Assembly: GCA_028693165.1 (NCBI GenBank) | Contig: JAQUVX010000006.1 | Coordinates: 1 to 64,000, forward strand | DNA from: Lachnospiraceae bacterium | Lineage (GTDB): Bacteria; Bacillota; Clostridia; Lachnospirales; Lachnospiraceae | Reading direction: 5' to 3' | DNA length: 64,000 bases | Shown here: in pieces, positions 52,692 to 62,317 of the stretch | Numbering within the stretch: position 1 is the stretch's first letter | How the letters are laid out: every line of letters starts with the position of its first letter | Translations under genes and position numbers: made by a program | Notes under the pieces: model-generated | Database searches by the model: none | The model's input: the letters and a program-made list of their open reading frames with translations, nothing else | What the model was told of the DNA's origin: nothing

Positions 52692-53825
52692 TTATTTTTC
52701 CAGCTTTATCTGATTGGAGACGCTTAGCACCATCCCCATCTCCACCATCAGAAACAGGACTGACGTACCTCCATAGCTGATAAACGGCAGCGTAATGCCG
52801 GTGTTTGGTATGGTGTTGGTTACCACCGCAATGTTTAAGATTACCTGTATCGAAATATGGGCCATAACTCCCACCACCAGCAGCGCTCCGAACAGATCCG
52901 GCGCATTGCCCGCAATCAGCATAAAACGGTAGATCATGAACAAAAAGATCAGGATCACGGAAACCGCGCCAAACAGGCCCAGTTCCTCACAGATGATCGC
53001 GAAGATCATATCGTTCTGCGCCTCCGGCACAAAGCCCATCTTCTGGATGCTCTCGCCCAGACCCTTGCCGACCAGACCGCCCGAACCGATGGCGTAAAGG
53101 CCCTGCAGCACCTGATAGCCTCCGTCCAGACGATACGCCTCCGGATCCAGCCATACATGGATTCGGTTGAGCTGATAGCTCTTTAAGATTTTCATCTTCT
53201 CAAGGGCGATCGACAGCGGACCCGCAATCGCAACCGCCGCAAGTCCCGCGCCGCCGCACGCCAGAAACGGCCAGACCTTTTTGCTTGCCACAAACAGCAT
53301 GACAAAGGCAATGCCCACAATGATGATACCGGAGCTTAAGTTGTTCGCCGCCACGATCGCCGCGATCGGAAAGGTAAGCAACATGATGATCCCCATGGAT
53401 TTCCAGGTACTGACCTGCTTGCCCATCTTGGTAATCACCGCCGCCAGCAGTACGATCAGCGCAATCTTGACAAATTCCGTCGGCTGAAAGCTGAGCGGTC
53501 CGATTCCCAGCCACCGCTTCTTGCCGTTCACCGCTCTTCCGAAGATGGAAACCGCAATCATCAGTACATAAGAAAGGATATAGGCAAAGACCGCAAACTT
53601 GACATACCAGTGGTAATCCAGTTTCGATATGATGATGGCCAGCACAAGACCGGCCAGCGCAATCTTTAACTGACGCATCATAAAGTACGATGCATCGTGA
53701 TATTTCAGTTGAGCGGTATAGGAGCTGGCGCTGTAGATCATCAGCAGTCCAAACGCTGTCAGAAAAATAATACAGAACAGCAGGCTGTAATCATAAAACC
53801 GTCTTGGTCTGTTCTTCTTTGCCAT
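52692..53825 (-). CDS. ftsW: SEDS peptidoglycan polymerase FtsW
   Basis: FtsW polymerises septal glycan with a class B PBP. The 377-aa membrane protein has about ten membrane segments and the SEDS motifs GKKRWLGIGPLSFQPTEFVKIALI, YQVLQGLYAIGSGGLVGKGLGES, PEAQNDMIFAIICEELG and ITLPFISYGGTSVLF. It starts after AGGAGGAAATT, 9 bp from murD. Position in the dcw cluster favours FtsW over RodA/SpoVE; in spore formers the dcw copy may serve as SpoVE. Confidence 0.93.
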   Translation of the reverse strand: MAKKNRPRRFYDYSLLFCIIFLTAFGLLMIYSASSYTAQLKYHDASYFMMRQLKIALAGLVLAIIISKLDYHWYVKFAVFAYILSYVLMIAVSIFGRAVNGKKRWLGIGPLSFQPTEFVKIALIVLLAAVITKMGKQVSTWKSMGIIMLLTFPIAAIVAANNLSSGIIIVGIAFVMLFVASKKVWPFLACGGAGLAAVAIAGPLSIALEKMKILKSYQLNRIHVWLDPEAYRLDGGYQVLQGLYAIGSGGLVGKGLGESIQKMGFVPEAQNDMIFAIICEELGLFGAVSVILIFLFMIYRFMLIAGNAPDLFGALLVVGVMAHISIQVILNIAVVTNTIPNTGITLPFISYGGTSVLFLMVEMGMVLSVSNQIKLEK

Positions 53826-53834
53826 AATTTCCTC

Positions 53835-55190
53835 CTACAGATTTCTTACACACTCCTTGAATATCTCGCCGCGCTGTTCGTAATTATCGAACATCCCCCA
53901 GCTTGCACAGGCCGGAGAGAGCAGCACATTGTCACCGGTATTGGCATAGGCCGCACAGACACGCACCGCCTCCGCCATATCCTCCGCGTACATGATTTCC
54001 GTAAATCCGTGCTGTCTGGCGCACTCCGCGATCTTATCCCGCGTCTGTCCGATCAGCACCATATACTTCACCTTATCGCCAAAGGATTCGATCCATTCAT
54101 CATACTCACTGTACTTGTCGTAGCCGCCTGCGATCAGCACCGTCGGACCGGGCATCGCACGGATCGCCTGGATGGCCGCATCCGGATTGGTTCCCTTGGA
54201 ATCATTGTAATATTTCACGCCGCAGCGCTCCAGCACAAACTCGATGCGGTGCTCAACCGCCTTGAACTCCTTCACCGTCCTGCGGATGGAATCCATCGGC
54301 ACGCCCATGCGGATGCTCATGGCAACTGCCGCCATCACGTTCTCATGGTTGTGCTTGCCCAGAAGCTGCAATTCACGCACATCCACGATGTCCTCTTTCT
54401 TGCCTCCGTGAGCATAGACGATCATCGTCCCTTCCAGATACAGTCCCTCTTTCAGAACCTGCGTGCTGGAGAAGAACAGCACCTCCGGCTTCAAGGTCTC
54501 CTGCTCGCCGAATTCCTTCAGCACCGGATCGTCATAGTTGAGTACCACGCAGTCCTCCGCCGTCTGATTGATCGTAACCCGTTCCTTGATTTCGATATAA
54601 TTTTCCATTGTGCCATGGCGGTTCAAATGATCTGGTGTAATATTCAAAATCGCGCTGACATTCGGGTGGAAATCCATGATGGTCTCAAGCTGGAAGCTGG
54701 AAACCTCCGCCACCGTCACCGACTGCTCCGTGGTGTCCAGTGCGGTCTCCGTGTACGGGATTCCGATATTGCCGACCACAAATACCTCTTCAAAATAAGA
54801 CTTCATGATCTCGCCAGTCAGAGCCGTCGTCGTCGTCTTGCCATTGGTTCCGGTGATCGCGATCAGCTTGCCCTTCGCCACATGATACGCCAGCTGAATC
54901 TCGCTCCAGATCGGAATCTTCGCCTCATCCAGCACCGCGACAAACGGAGCATCCAGCGGAATACCAGGACTGATGATGGAAAGCTCCACGCCCAGAAGGT
55001 CTGTTCTGGACAATTCGCCCAGCACCACCGTCACCTTTGCGCCCTCGTCAAACTGCGCTTTGAGCTTCTCCGCCTCCAGTTTCTCGTTGCCGTCATACAG
55101 CACCACTTCTCCGCCAATCTTCAAAAGAAGCTTTGCCGCGGCGATGCCGCTCTTGCCGGAGCCTGCCACTAACACTTTCTGTTCACTCAT
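53835..55190 (-). CDS. murD: UDP-N-acetylmuramoylalanine--D-glutamate ligase MurD
   Basis: MurD adds D-Glu to UDP-MurNAc-L-Ala. The 451-aa protein has VLVAGSGKSGIAAAKLL (UDP-binding), the ATP loop ITGTNGKTTTTAL, ILNITPDHLNRHGTM, KHNHENVMAAVA and YNDSKGTNPDAAIQAI, typical of Mur ligases and specific to MurD in the last motif. It lies 12 bp after mraY with AGGAGG before the start. Confidence 0.97.
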   Translation of the reverse strand: MSEQKVLVAGSGKSGIAAAKLLLKIGGEVVLYDGNEKLEAEKLKAQFDEGAKVTVVLGELSRTDLLGVELSIISPGIPLDAPFVAVLDEAKIPIWSEIQLAYHVAKGKLIAITGTNGKTTTTALTGEIMKSYFEEVFVVGNIGIPYTETALDTTEQSVTVAEVSSFQLETIMDFHPNVSAILNITPDHLNRHGTMENYIEIKERVTINQTAEDCVVLNYDDPVLKEFGEQETLKPEVLFFSSTQVLKEGLYLEGTMIVYAHGGKKEDIVDVRELQLLGKHNHENVMAAVAMSIRMGVPMDSIRRTVKEFKAVEHRIEFVLERCGVKYYNDSKGTNPDAAIQAIRAMPGPTVLIAGGYDKYSEYDEWIESFGDKVKYMVLIGQTRDKIAECARQHGFTEIMYAEDMAEAVRVCAAYANTGDNVLLSPACASWGMFDNYEQRGEIFKECVRNL

Positions 55191-55202
55191 GTCTCTTTCC
55201 TC

Positions 55203-56171
55203 CTATAGTCCCAAGTATGCCACCAGGCAAAGAATTGCGGTTGTAATGGAAAAAACAGCTACAACCCTTGTCTCCGACCAGCCGCACAGCTCAAAATGAT
55301 GATGAATCGGAGCCATTTTAAAAATCCGTTTTCCGCCGGTCGCCTTGAAATAAGACACCTGCATGATGACGGAAAGTACCTCCACCAGATAAATCAGTCC
55401 GACAATCGGGATGAAAAACGGCATCTGCATCATGAAGGCGCTGGATGCCACGAAACCGCCTAACGCCAGAGAACCGGTATCCCCCATGAACACCTTCGCC
55501 GGATATACATTGAACAGAAGAAAGCCCAAAAGACTTCCCACCACCGCACCGGTAATCGGGCTGATGCCGCTCTTCTCACCGAGCGCCACGATGGTCATGA
55601 AGGTGGCAATCAGAATCGTCACGCTGGTACACAGGCCGTCTAAGCCATCCGTAAAATTCACGCCGTTGTCCGTGCCCAGAACCACGAAGAATACAAACGG
55701 CACAAACAAAAATCCCAGATTCAGGAAATATCCGTCCCGAAAGCCTCCGGTAAACGGGATCAGCGCCGTCGTCCCGACCTCCTTGGAGCAGACCAGATAA
55801 TAGGCAAAAATACCGGTGATGATAAACTGTCCGATCAGCTTCTGTATGGGATTGAGTCCCTCGGACCGCTTCATCACAATCTTAATATAGTCATCCAGAA
55901 ATCCGATGATGCCAAAGCCCACAGTCATGAACAGCACCGGGATGATCTTCGGATAATCCTTTAAATAGAACAGCGACGTGATGACAATGCTGGTCAGGAT
56001 CACCAGGCCGCCCATCGTCGGAGTTCCCTGCTTCTTTAAATGTGCCTGCGGGCCGTCATCCCGCACCTGCTGTCCAAACTTAAGCTTGTGAAGAAACGGA
56101 ATCACGATCGGACACAGGATCGCGCTGATTGCAAAGGCAATAATAATCGCCAGTATGGTTTCGTTAATCAT
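55203..56171 (-). CDS. mraY: phospho-N-acetylmuramoyl-pentapeptide transferase MraY
   Basis: MraY forms lipid I by moving phospho-MurNAc-pentapeptide to undecaprenyl phosphate. The 322-aa membrane protein has about ten membrane segments and the motifs QQVRDDGPQAHLKKQGTPTMGG, FLDDYIKIV, NFTDGLDGL, VFMGDTGSLALGG and the HHHFE motif in MAPIHHHFELCGW. It has an internal promoter of its own overlapping the preceding PBP gene. Confidence 0.97.
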   Translation of the reverse strand: MINETILAIIIAFAISAILCPIVIPFLHKLKFGQQVRDDGPQAHLKKQGTPTMGGLVILTSIVITSLFYLKDYPKIIPVLFMTVGFGIIGFLDDYIKIVMKRSEGLNPIQKLIGQFIITGIFAYYLVCSKEVGTTALIPFTGGFRDGYFLNLGFLFVPFVFFVVLGTDNGVNFTDGLDGLCTSVTILIATFMTIVALGEKSGISPITGAVVGSLLGFLLFNVYPAKVFMGDTGSLALGGFVASSAFMMQMPFFIPIVGLIYLVEVLSVIMQVSYFKATGGKRIFKMAPIHHHFELCGWSETRVVAVFSITTAILCLVAYLGL

Positions 56172-56220
56172 GTTGAACTCCTATCAGTTATGTAGTCATA
56201 TGTGCCTGCGCACATTCAAT

Positions 56221-56249
56221 AGTATACGTCTTTTTATAGGAATAATCAA
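56221..56249 (-). promoter_or_regulatory. internal promoter for mraY and downstream genes
   Basis: TTGATT (56244-56249) and TATACT (56221-56226) are 17 bp apart on the minus strand. The -35 overlaps the stop of the upstream PBP gene, so mraY-murD-ftsW-murA-ftsQ can be transcribed apart from the rest of the dcw operon. Confidence 0.65.
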
Positions 56250-57982
56250 CCTGTTTCCGACCTTTCCTCAATTCCCAAATACGGTAAAATATTCTGAAAA
56301 ATATCCGAAACAACCGGAGCTGCAATCGTTCCTCCGTAATAAACTCCCTGCGGTTCGTCGATGGTAATCAGTGCGATGACCTGCGGATCATCCGCCGGCG
56401 CAAAGCCGATAAACGAGGAAATATATTTTTTCATACTGCGCGGCAGCTTCTCTGAGGTGGCCGTTTTTCCGCCGATGCGGTAGCCTGCAATGGCCGCCCG
56501 CTTGCCGCTTCCTTCCGCCACCACTTGCTCCAGAATATAGCGCATGGTTTCGCTGGTCTGCTCCGACACGATATGCTCCCGGACCGGATAGGAAAACGTG
56601 TGAATCATGGTCTGATCCGCACTGATGGAGCGGACACCAAAATGCGGGGTAATCCGGTTCCCGCCGTTGACGATGGAGGCCGCGGTGGTAATCAGCTGGA
56701 TCGGCGTGATCTGAAAGGACTGCCCGAAGGAGACCGTCGCCAGCTCCACCAGCCCCATATTCTCCTTCTTGTGCATGATGGTCGCCGCCTCGCCGGGCAG
56801 GTCAATCCCCGTCTTTTCCTTCAGTCCGAACTGCTCAAAATACCGGTAATAATTGTCCACCCCCAGCCGCTGTCCCACATCGATAAATACCGGATTGCAG
56901 GAGTTCATTGCCCCCTGCAAAAAGTTCTCGCTCCCATGTCCGCCCACCTTGTGACAGCGGATCTTCCGGTCCTCCACGACGCGAAAACCGGGGCAGGAAA
57001 AACGATCCTCCAGCGTGACCACCCCCGCCTCCAAACCGGCGGCAGCCGTGATGATCTTGAAGGTGGAGCCCGGCTCGTAGGTATCGTTGATGGCAGGATT
57101 GCGCCACATCTGATTGAGCAGCTCCTGCTTCTCCTTCAGCGAGCGGACCGCCGGGGAATCCTCCGGCAGTGCAAAGGGCTCATTTAAGTTAAACTCCGGC
57201 ACATTGACCATCGCCATGATCTCCCCGTTTTGCGGATTCATGACGATAATCGACACCCGCTTTGCACCTTTGCGCTCCATGACCGTATAGGCGGCCTGCT
57301 GCGCATACTGCTGAATGTTGACATCCAGACTGATTTGCAGATCATTGCCTGCGATCGGCTCCACCCGGTCCTCGGAGGCGTTCTCGATCTCCACCCCCGC
57401 CGCATCCGTCATTGTCAGAATCGTGCCGTTGATGCCCTTTAGACAGGACTCGTAATGCACCTCAAGCCCGACGATTCCCTGATTGTCTCCCCCTGTGAAG
57501 CCAAGCACCCGGGAAGCCAGGCTGTCGTAGGGATAGAAGCGTTTGAAGTCCTCATCCACCTTGACGCCCGCCAGATAAAAGTTTCGAATCTTATCCCCGG
57601 TCGCTTTGTCCACGTTGGTGCGGATGATCTCCCGGGAGCTGCGCTTCTCCACCTTTTTCCGTACCGTCTCCTCATCCAGTGCCAGTTCCCGGCACAGGAC
57701 GCGGATCACCTCCTCCCGGTCCTTCACCTGATTGTAGATCACTGAGACCGTGCAGACCGTACGGTTGTCGGCAATCACAGTTCCTTTTGCGTCGAGAATC
57801 CGCCCGCGGGCCGCCTTGATCGCGCGCTCCCGCTGGTGCAGCTCCTCCGCCATCGCACTGTAATATTCCGAACGGTACAGCATCAGATAAAAGAGCCGCC
57901 CTGTGAGTCCCGCCATACACAGGCACAACAGGAAACACAGGACGGCAATTCTTTTTCGATGGTGGGTCTGATTTGAACTCAT
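56246..57982 (-). CDS. class B penicillin-binding protein (SpoVD/FtsI-like), second copy
   Basis: The 578-aa bitopic transpeptidase has an N-terminal membrane segment (about 11-34), a dimerisation domain (RERAIKAARGRILDAKGTVIA, FKRFYPYDSLASRVLGF) and a transpeptidase domain. The active-site motifs are STFK in YEPGSTFKIITAAA, SCN in MNSCNPVFIDVG, and KTAT in GGKTATSEKLPR, where the last has Ala in place of the usual Gly of KTG. No PASTA domain is present. It follows another class B PBP by 66 bp; one is probably the vegetative FtsI and the other SpoVD, but they cannot be told apart by eye. Confidence 0.92.
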   Translation of the reverse strand: MSSNQTHHRKRIAVLCFLLCLCMAGLTGRLFYLMLYRSEYYSAMAEELHQRERAIKAARGRILDAKGTVIADNRTVCTVSVIYNQVKDREEVIRVLCRELALDEETVRKKVEKRSSREIIRTNVDKATGDKIRNFYLAGVKVDEDFKRFYPYDSLASRVLGFTGGDNQGIVGLEVHYESCLKGINGTILTMTDAAGVEIENASEDRVEPIAGNDLQISLDVNIQQYAQQAAYTVMERKGAKRVSIIVMNPQNGEIMAMVNVPEFNLNEPFALPEDSPAVRSLKEKQELLNQMWRNPAINDTYEPGSTFKIITAAAGLEAGVVTLEDRFSCPGFRVVEDRKIRCHKVGGHGSENFLQGAMNSCNPVFIDVGQRLGVDNYYRYFEQFGLKEKTGIDLPGEAATIMHKKENMGLVELATVSFGQSFQITPIQLITTAASIVNGGNRITPHFGVRSISADQTMIHTFSYPVREHIVSEQTSETMRYILEQVVAEGSGKRAAIAGYRIGGKTATSEKLPRSMKKYISSFIGFAPADDPQVIALITIDEPQGVYYGGTIAAPVVSDIFQNILPYLGIEERSETG

Positions 57983-58048
57983 AACCGACTCCCGAAACGC
58001 TCATTATTATACTATATGAATCCATTCAGACTTTAGAACCGGCCTGTC

Positions 58049-60340
58049 TTATTCTGCCGCGCTTTCCTCCGCTGCCGATGGTTCTTCCGGCACCGTTTCC
58101 GATGGCTGTGACGGCCCCGCCGACTGCGGATCCGATCCCGCCTGCTCCAGCAGATCTCCCACAGGATAGCCCGCATCCTCTCCGGCTGCACCCTCTGGCA
58201 GATCTTCCGGAACGCCGCTGTCCTCCGCCGGGCTGTCCACATATTCATCGGTCTCATAGACCTTCGTCTCCTCGGCCGGGGTGCCATCCGGCTGTAAACC
58301 GCTGTTGTCCGTGATGCCCTCCTCTGCCGGAAGCTGGTCGGTCACCGGACTCTCCTCCGCATCAAAATCGATGGATGGGAACACGTTTAAGTAAGGCAGA
58401 ATTTCCTGCATGATCTTCTGGAACACGCCGCTGGCATAGGTGCTGTGCGGCTGATCCGCCACATGAGGCGTATCGATGATGACATACACCAGCACCTGAG
58501 GGTCATTGGCCGGTGCAAAGCCGCAGAAGGAAACCAGATAGTTGTGAGTGCCTCGCGGATATTTCTCTGCGGTACCCGTCTTTCCGGCGATATCGTAGCC
58601 CGCCACGGCCGCCGCCTTACCGGTACCCTCCGCAACGGTTCTGCGCAGCGCTTCTTTGATGTAGTTGCTGGTACTTTCCGACACAGTCTCGCGCACCAGC
58701 TTCGGTTCCTGCTTTTTCACAATGGAACCCTGCTCATTGAGAATCTGCTTAACCACATGGGGTTCGTAGTAGGAACCGCCATTGATGACGGAGCAATAGG
58801 CCGCCGCCATCTGAATCATCGTACAGTTGTAGTTCTGGCCGAATGAGTTCGTCGCCAGATCCGCCGACTTCATGTTTTCCGTATTGTAGACCAGCCCCTT
58901 GGAATCTGCCTCGCCCGGAAGATCAATCCCGGTCTTGGCTCCAAATCCGAACATATGCTGGTATTTCGAGAAGGTGTTGACACCGGTACGTGCCGCAATC
59001 TGCATCATCGCATCATTGCAGGACTGCATCAGCGATTCCGCCAGTGTCAGCATCCCGTGGCCGGTTCGCTTGACACATCGGATCACATGGCCGCCGACTT
59101 CCTGGAAGCCGTCACAGAAGAAGGAATCGTTGGGACTGATCACAGCCTCCTCCAGCGCCGCCGCCACGGTGAAAATCTTGGAGGGCGAACCCGGTTCATA
59201 GGTATCGCTCACGCAGTAGTTACGCCATTCCTGATTCCACGCCACCTGCATACCGAACGAACGGATCTCCTCCGGGGTGTAATGGGCCGAAGCCTGATCC
59301 GGCGTAATAGTTTCACCGGTGCTCCGGTGCTGGCGTTTGTAGGTGTCCGCCGCCTCCTGGATACCAAACTGGTAAATCTCTTCATCCGTGTAGTGGCTGG
59401 CCGCATCCCGTGGATTATTTAAATCAAACATCCGGTCATTGGCCATGGCAAGCACCTCTCCGCTGTTCGGGTCCATCACAACCACGCCCACACGGTCCGA
59501 GCCTACCTCTGTCTGCCATACATTGATCTGTTTTTCCACCACGTTCTGAATATTGACATCGATCGTAGACACAACGGTGTTGCCGTTCTCCGCAGATTTG
59601 ATCACGCGCTCCAGATTGGAATCGTCATTCAGATAACCGTACTCACGGCCATTGATGCCGATCAGGGAACCATTGTAGGACTGCTCGATTCCGCCGTTTC
59701 CGGTGCCGCCGTCACTGGTCGCAAAGCCGATCACATTGCAGGCAAGGGAGTTGTACGGATAGATCCGCTTGTATTCATCCTCAAACCACACGCCCTTGAC
59801 CCGCGCCTTGGAATCATTCTTTCCGTTGGCCTTGTTGGTGTCGGTCTGGTAGGTCTCGAAGGCTTCTTTCTGATCATAGGAAAGCTGTCTCGCATAGCGC
59901 AGATAGGCATTTTCCGGATTGGCCGCTATCAGATTCCGCATTTCATCGGCATCGTAGCCAAATACCGTCACCAGCGCCGTCACGGTGGCCTCTAAGTAAT
60001 CCTCTTTGTCCGACATGATCTGTTTCGGATCGATAATCAGATTGTACACCTTCTCCGTGGTCGCCAGATAGGTCCCGTTGCGGTCCACGATGTCTCCGCG
60101 GCGATAGGGAATGACGCGGCTGTCATATTCCTGCTGGGAAAGGACAATCTGATTGTAGCTGTCCTGATTCTTGTTTACGATATCGTATAAGACGTAAATT
60201 AAAGCAAACAAAGCCAGCGTAATCACAACGACTGTGATCGCCAGCTTTTCCTGCATATATTTCATGAAAATGCGCCGTCTGCCTGTATTGCGTCCGGCGC
60301 GTTTGTCTCTGTCTGAATTAGTGTTTTGGGATGTCCTCAT
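58049..60340 (-). CDS. class B penicillin-binding protein (FtsI/SpoVD-like), first copy
   Basis: The 763-aa protein has a basic cytoplasmic tail, one membrane segment (about 33-53), a dimerisation domain (YRRGDIVDRNGTYLA, IYPYNSLACNVIGF) and a transpeptidase domain with SPSK in YEPGSPSKIFTVAA, SCN in MQSCNDAMMQIA and KTGT in AGKTGTAEKYPRG. Two similar HYT(D/P)EEI segments, about 45 residues apart, precede the SxxK motif. The C-terminal ~110 residues are acidic and Pro/Glu/Ser-rich instead of PASTA. Start codon 60340 overlaps ftsL by 23 bp and has only a weak SD, which fits translational coupling. Confidence 0.92.
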   Translation of the reverse strand: MRTSQNTNSDRDKRAGRNTGRRRIFMKYMQEKLAITVVVITLALFALIYVLYDIVNKNQDSYNQIVLSQQEYDSRVIPYRRGDIVDRNGTYLATTEKVYNLIIDPKQIMSDKEDYLEATVTALVTVFGYDADEMRNLIAANPENAYLRYARQLSYDQKEAFETYQTDTNKANGKNDSKARVKGVWFEDEYKRIYPYNSLACNVIGFATSDGGTGNGGIEQSYNGSLIGINGREYGYLNDDSNLERVIKSAENGNTVVSTIDVNIQNVVEKQINVWQTEVGSDRVGVVVMDPNSGEVLAMANDRMFDLNNPRDAASHYTDEEIYQFGIQEAADTYKRQHRSTGETITPDQASAHYTPEEIRSFGMQVAWNQEWRNYCVSDTYEPGSPSKIFTVAAALEEAVISPNDSFFCDGFQEVGGHVIRCVKRTGHGMLTLAESLMQSCNDAMMQIAARTGVNTFSKYQHMFGFGAKTGIDLPGEADSKGLVYNTENMKSADLATNSFGQNYNCTMIQMAAAYCSVINGGSYYEPHVVKQILNEQGSIVKKQEPKLVRETVSESTSNYIKEALRRTVAEGTGKAAAVAGYDIAGKTGTAEKYPRGTHNYLVSFCGFAPANDPQVLVYVIIDTPHVADQPHSTYASGVFQKIMQEILPYLNVFPSIDFDAEESPVTDQLPAEEGITDNSGLQPDGTPAEETKVYETDEYVDSPAEDSGVPEDLPEGAAGEDAGYPVGDLLEQAGSDPQSAGPSQPSETVPEEPSAAEESAAE

Positions 60341-60794
60341 ACTGTCTTACATACTCACTTTCTGTTTTGTCATACAGAAGCACCTGCTTACGGTTTGCAT
60401 AAACCATGCCCAATTCCTCCGTAGCCACTTTGTAAACGTGATCCAGGTCAATGTCAGTATTAATCCGCGTCTGAAGTGCATCATTCTCTGATTTCAGCTG
60501 TTCTAACTGCTGTTCCAGCGCTTCGATGTTGTAAATACGGCCGGTAATTGAAGACTGTACATGCAGATAACTCACACAGATGTAAAGTGCACACACCGCC
60601 GCAATCGTCAGCAGAACAATGTATGGCAGATCCATCTGAAGTGCTTTTTCCTGATTTCTGCGAACACGATGATCGGTACGCTGCTGCTCTCGCGGATTTG
60701 TCCTTACCGGCATTTCCCTCTGCGGTGCTGCTACACGTACTGTGTTTCCTGAGACGTACGTTCTTTGCATTCTGTTTACACTTGTTGCAGCCAT
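60318..60794 (-). CDS. ftsL: FtsL-like septum formation protein
   Basis: The 158-aa protein has a long basic, Pro/Arg-rich cytoplasmic region (about 1-60), one membrane segment (PYIVLLTIAAVCALYICVSY) and an extracytoplasmic coiled coil (IEALEQQLEQLKSENDALQTRI) with a C-terminal LDHVYKVATEELGMVYA motif, typical of FtsL/DivIC proteins. ATG at 60794 is 7 bp after GGAGGA and is preferred to two earlier ATGs. It lies between rsmH and the PBPs, the normal ftsL position. Confidence 0.88.
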   Translation of the reverse strand: MAATSVNRMQRTYVSGNTVRVAAPQREMPVRTNPREQQRTDHRVRRNQEKALQMDLPYIVLLTIAAVCALYICVSYLHVQSSITGRIYNIEALEQQLEQLKSENDALQTRINTDIDLDHVYKVATEELGMVYANRKQVLLYDKTESEYVRQYEDIPKH

Positions 60795-60836
60795 ACTCAT
60801 TCCTCCCATTCCCTTTTCACCCGCCTGACCGAACGC

Positions 60837-61772
60837 TTATCTGCGCTCGAAAACGCGGAGCTTTGAACTTTTCGCCCTTTTGTTTTCCTCAATTTCTTCT
60901 TCTGACGGCACGATCGGTTTTCGTGTGACCACGATCCCCTTGCTCTTCTTACCGCACATGCATACCGGAAAATCCGGGGGACAGACACATGGATTCTCGT
61001 TGTTGCGGAACCGCGTCTTCACGATCCGATCCTCCAGCGAATGAAACGTGATGATACTCAGCCGTCCGCCTGAATTCAGCAACTCGATCATCGTGTCGAT
61101 CGAACGGTTCAGCACATCCAGCTCATGGTTTAACTCGATCCGGATCGCCTGAAACGTCTTCTTCGCCGGATGTCCGCCGGTCGCCCGGATCTTCATCGGA
61201 ATCGCCGCCTTGATCGTCTCAATCAGTTCTCCTGTCGTCTCGAAAGGCTTCTCCTGCCGCACTCGCACGATATGCTTGGCGATGTTCTTGGCAAATTTAT
61301 CTTCCCCGTAATCCCGGATGATCCGGTATAAATCGGATTCACTGTAATTATTTACGATATCGGCTGCGGTCTGCATGTTCCGCTGATCCATCCGCATATC
61401 CAACGGTGCATCCTCCCGGTAGGTAAAACCGCGCTGTGCGGTGTCAAGCTGATACGAGGAAACTCCCAGATCCAGATAGATCCCATCCACCTTCTCGATC
61501 TGAAGTGTCTGAAGAACCTGTGCAATGTTCTCGTAGTTGCTCCGCACGATGGTCACCTTCTCTCCGAAGGCTTCCAGCCGCTTCGATGCCGCCGCAATCG
61601 CATCCGCATCCTGATCGATTCCAATCAGGCGTCCCTGTTCACCCAGGCGTCTGCATACTTCCGATGCATGTCCGCCTCCCCCGAGTGTACCGTCCACATA
61701 AATACCGTCAGGTTTGATTGCAAGACTGTCGATTGTCTCTTCCAGCAGGACTGATTTGTGTTCAAATGCCAT
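60837..61772 (-). CDS. rsmH: 16S rRNA m4C1402 methyltransferase RsmH (MraW)
   Basis: RsmH methylates N4 of C1402 in the 16S rRNA P site. The 311-aa protein has [88 protein letters not shown] and [14 protein letters not shown] 36-codon upstream extension lies inside mraZ and is not coding for this family. ATG 61772 follows the mraZ stop by 1 bp. Confidence 0.96.
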   Translation of the reverse strand: MAFEHKSVLLEETIDSLAIKPDGIYVDGTLGGGGHASEVCRRLGEQGRLIGIDQDADAIAAASKRLEAFGEKVTIVRSNYENIAQVLQTLQIEKVDGIYLDLGVSSYQLDTAQRGFTYREDAPLDMRMDQRNMQTAADIVNNYSESDLYRIIRDYGEDKFAKNIAKHIVRVRQEKPFETTGELIETIKAAIPMKIRATGGHPAKKTFQAIRIELNHELDVLNRSIDTMIELLNSGGRLSIITFHSLEDRIVKTRFRNNENPCVCPPDFPVCMCGKKSKGIVVTRKPIVPSEEEIEENKRAKSSKLRVFERR

Positions 61773-61773
61773 A

Positions 61774-62199
61774 TTATATACCAAGGCCTTCCATGTTTTC
61801 TGCGATTTCTTCCATGTCATCATAGGTATTGGACTGATTCCAGGTCTCACGGTTCCAGATCTCAATCCGGCTTCCGACACCTACCAGCACTACATCCTTG
61901 TCGATCTTCGCAAACTCACGAAGTACCGCCGGCAAAAGGATACGTCCCTGCCGATCCACCTCGCAGGTCGTTGCTCCTGCCAGAAAGAACCGGGAAAACT
62001 TTCGTGCATTGGTATTGGTCAGCGGCAGTGCGTGCAGTTTTTCTTCCAGGGCGCTCCATTCGGTATTTTCATAGACAAATAAACAGCCATCGAGTCCCTT
62101 CGTTACGACGAACTCTTCCCCCAGCTGCTCTCTGAATTTGGAAGGGACAATCAATCTGCCCTTCGCATCTACCGTATGATTATACTCACCCATGAACAT
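61774..62199 (-). CDS. mraZ: transcriptional regulator MraZ
   Basis: MraZ is a ring-shaped AbrB-like DNA-binding protein that represses its own dcw operon. The 141-aa product has two SpoVT/AbrB-type repeats, opening [23 protein letters not shown], and repeating as [22 protein letters not shown], with the conserved DxKGR and DRQGR motifs. ATG at 62199 matches the family start; the longer frame would begin at GTG 62208. An array of its likely binding repeats lies directly upstream. Confidence 0.96.
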   Translation of the reverse strand: MFMGEYNHTVDAKGRLIVPSKFREQLGEEFVVTKGLDGCLFVYENTEWSALEEKLHALPLTNTNARKFSRFFLAGATTCEVDRQGRILLPAVLREFAKIDKDVVLVGVGSRIEIWNRETWNQSNTYDDMEEIAENMEGLGI

Positions 62200-62224
62200 A
62201 CGTATCACCCGCTACCCTATCACG

Positions 62225-62272
62225 CCACCTTAGCACCATTATCTACCACTTTGTTCCACTTCCTACCACTTG
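62225..62272 (-). promoter_or_regulatory. MraZ operator array
   Basis: On the minus strand five repeats follow at 10-11 bp steps: AAGTGGTAGG, AAGTGGAACA, AAGTGGTAGA, TAATGGTGCT, AAGGTGGCG. This resembles the AAAGTG(G/T) boxes reported for MraZ of Mollicutes. The array lies between the promoter and the mraZ start, a road-block position for autorepression. Confidence 0.75.
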
Positions 62273-62279
62273 TACACTC

Positions 62280-62308
62280 ATTTTAGTACATCCGTAAGAA
62301 AATAGCAA
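62280..62308 (-). promoter_or_regulatory. dcw operon promoter (PmraZ)
   Basis: TTGCTA (62303-62308) and TAAAAT (62280-62285) are 17 bp apart on the minus strand, directly upstream of the MraZ repeats. Confidence 0.7.
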
Positions 62309-62317
62309 GGAATTTTA

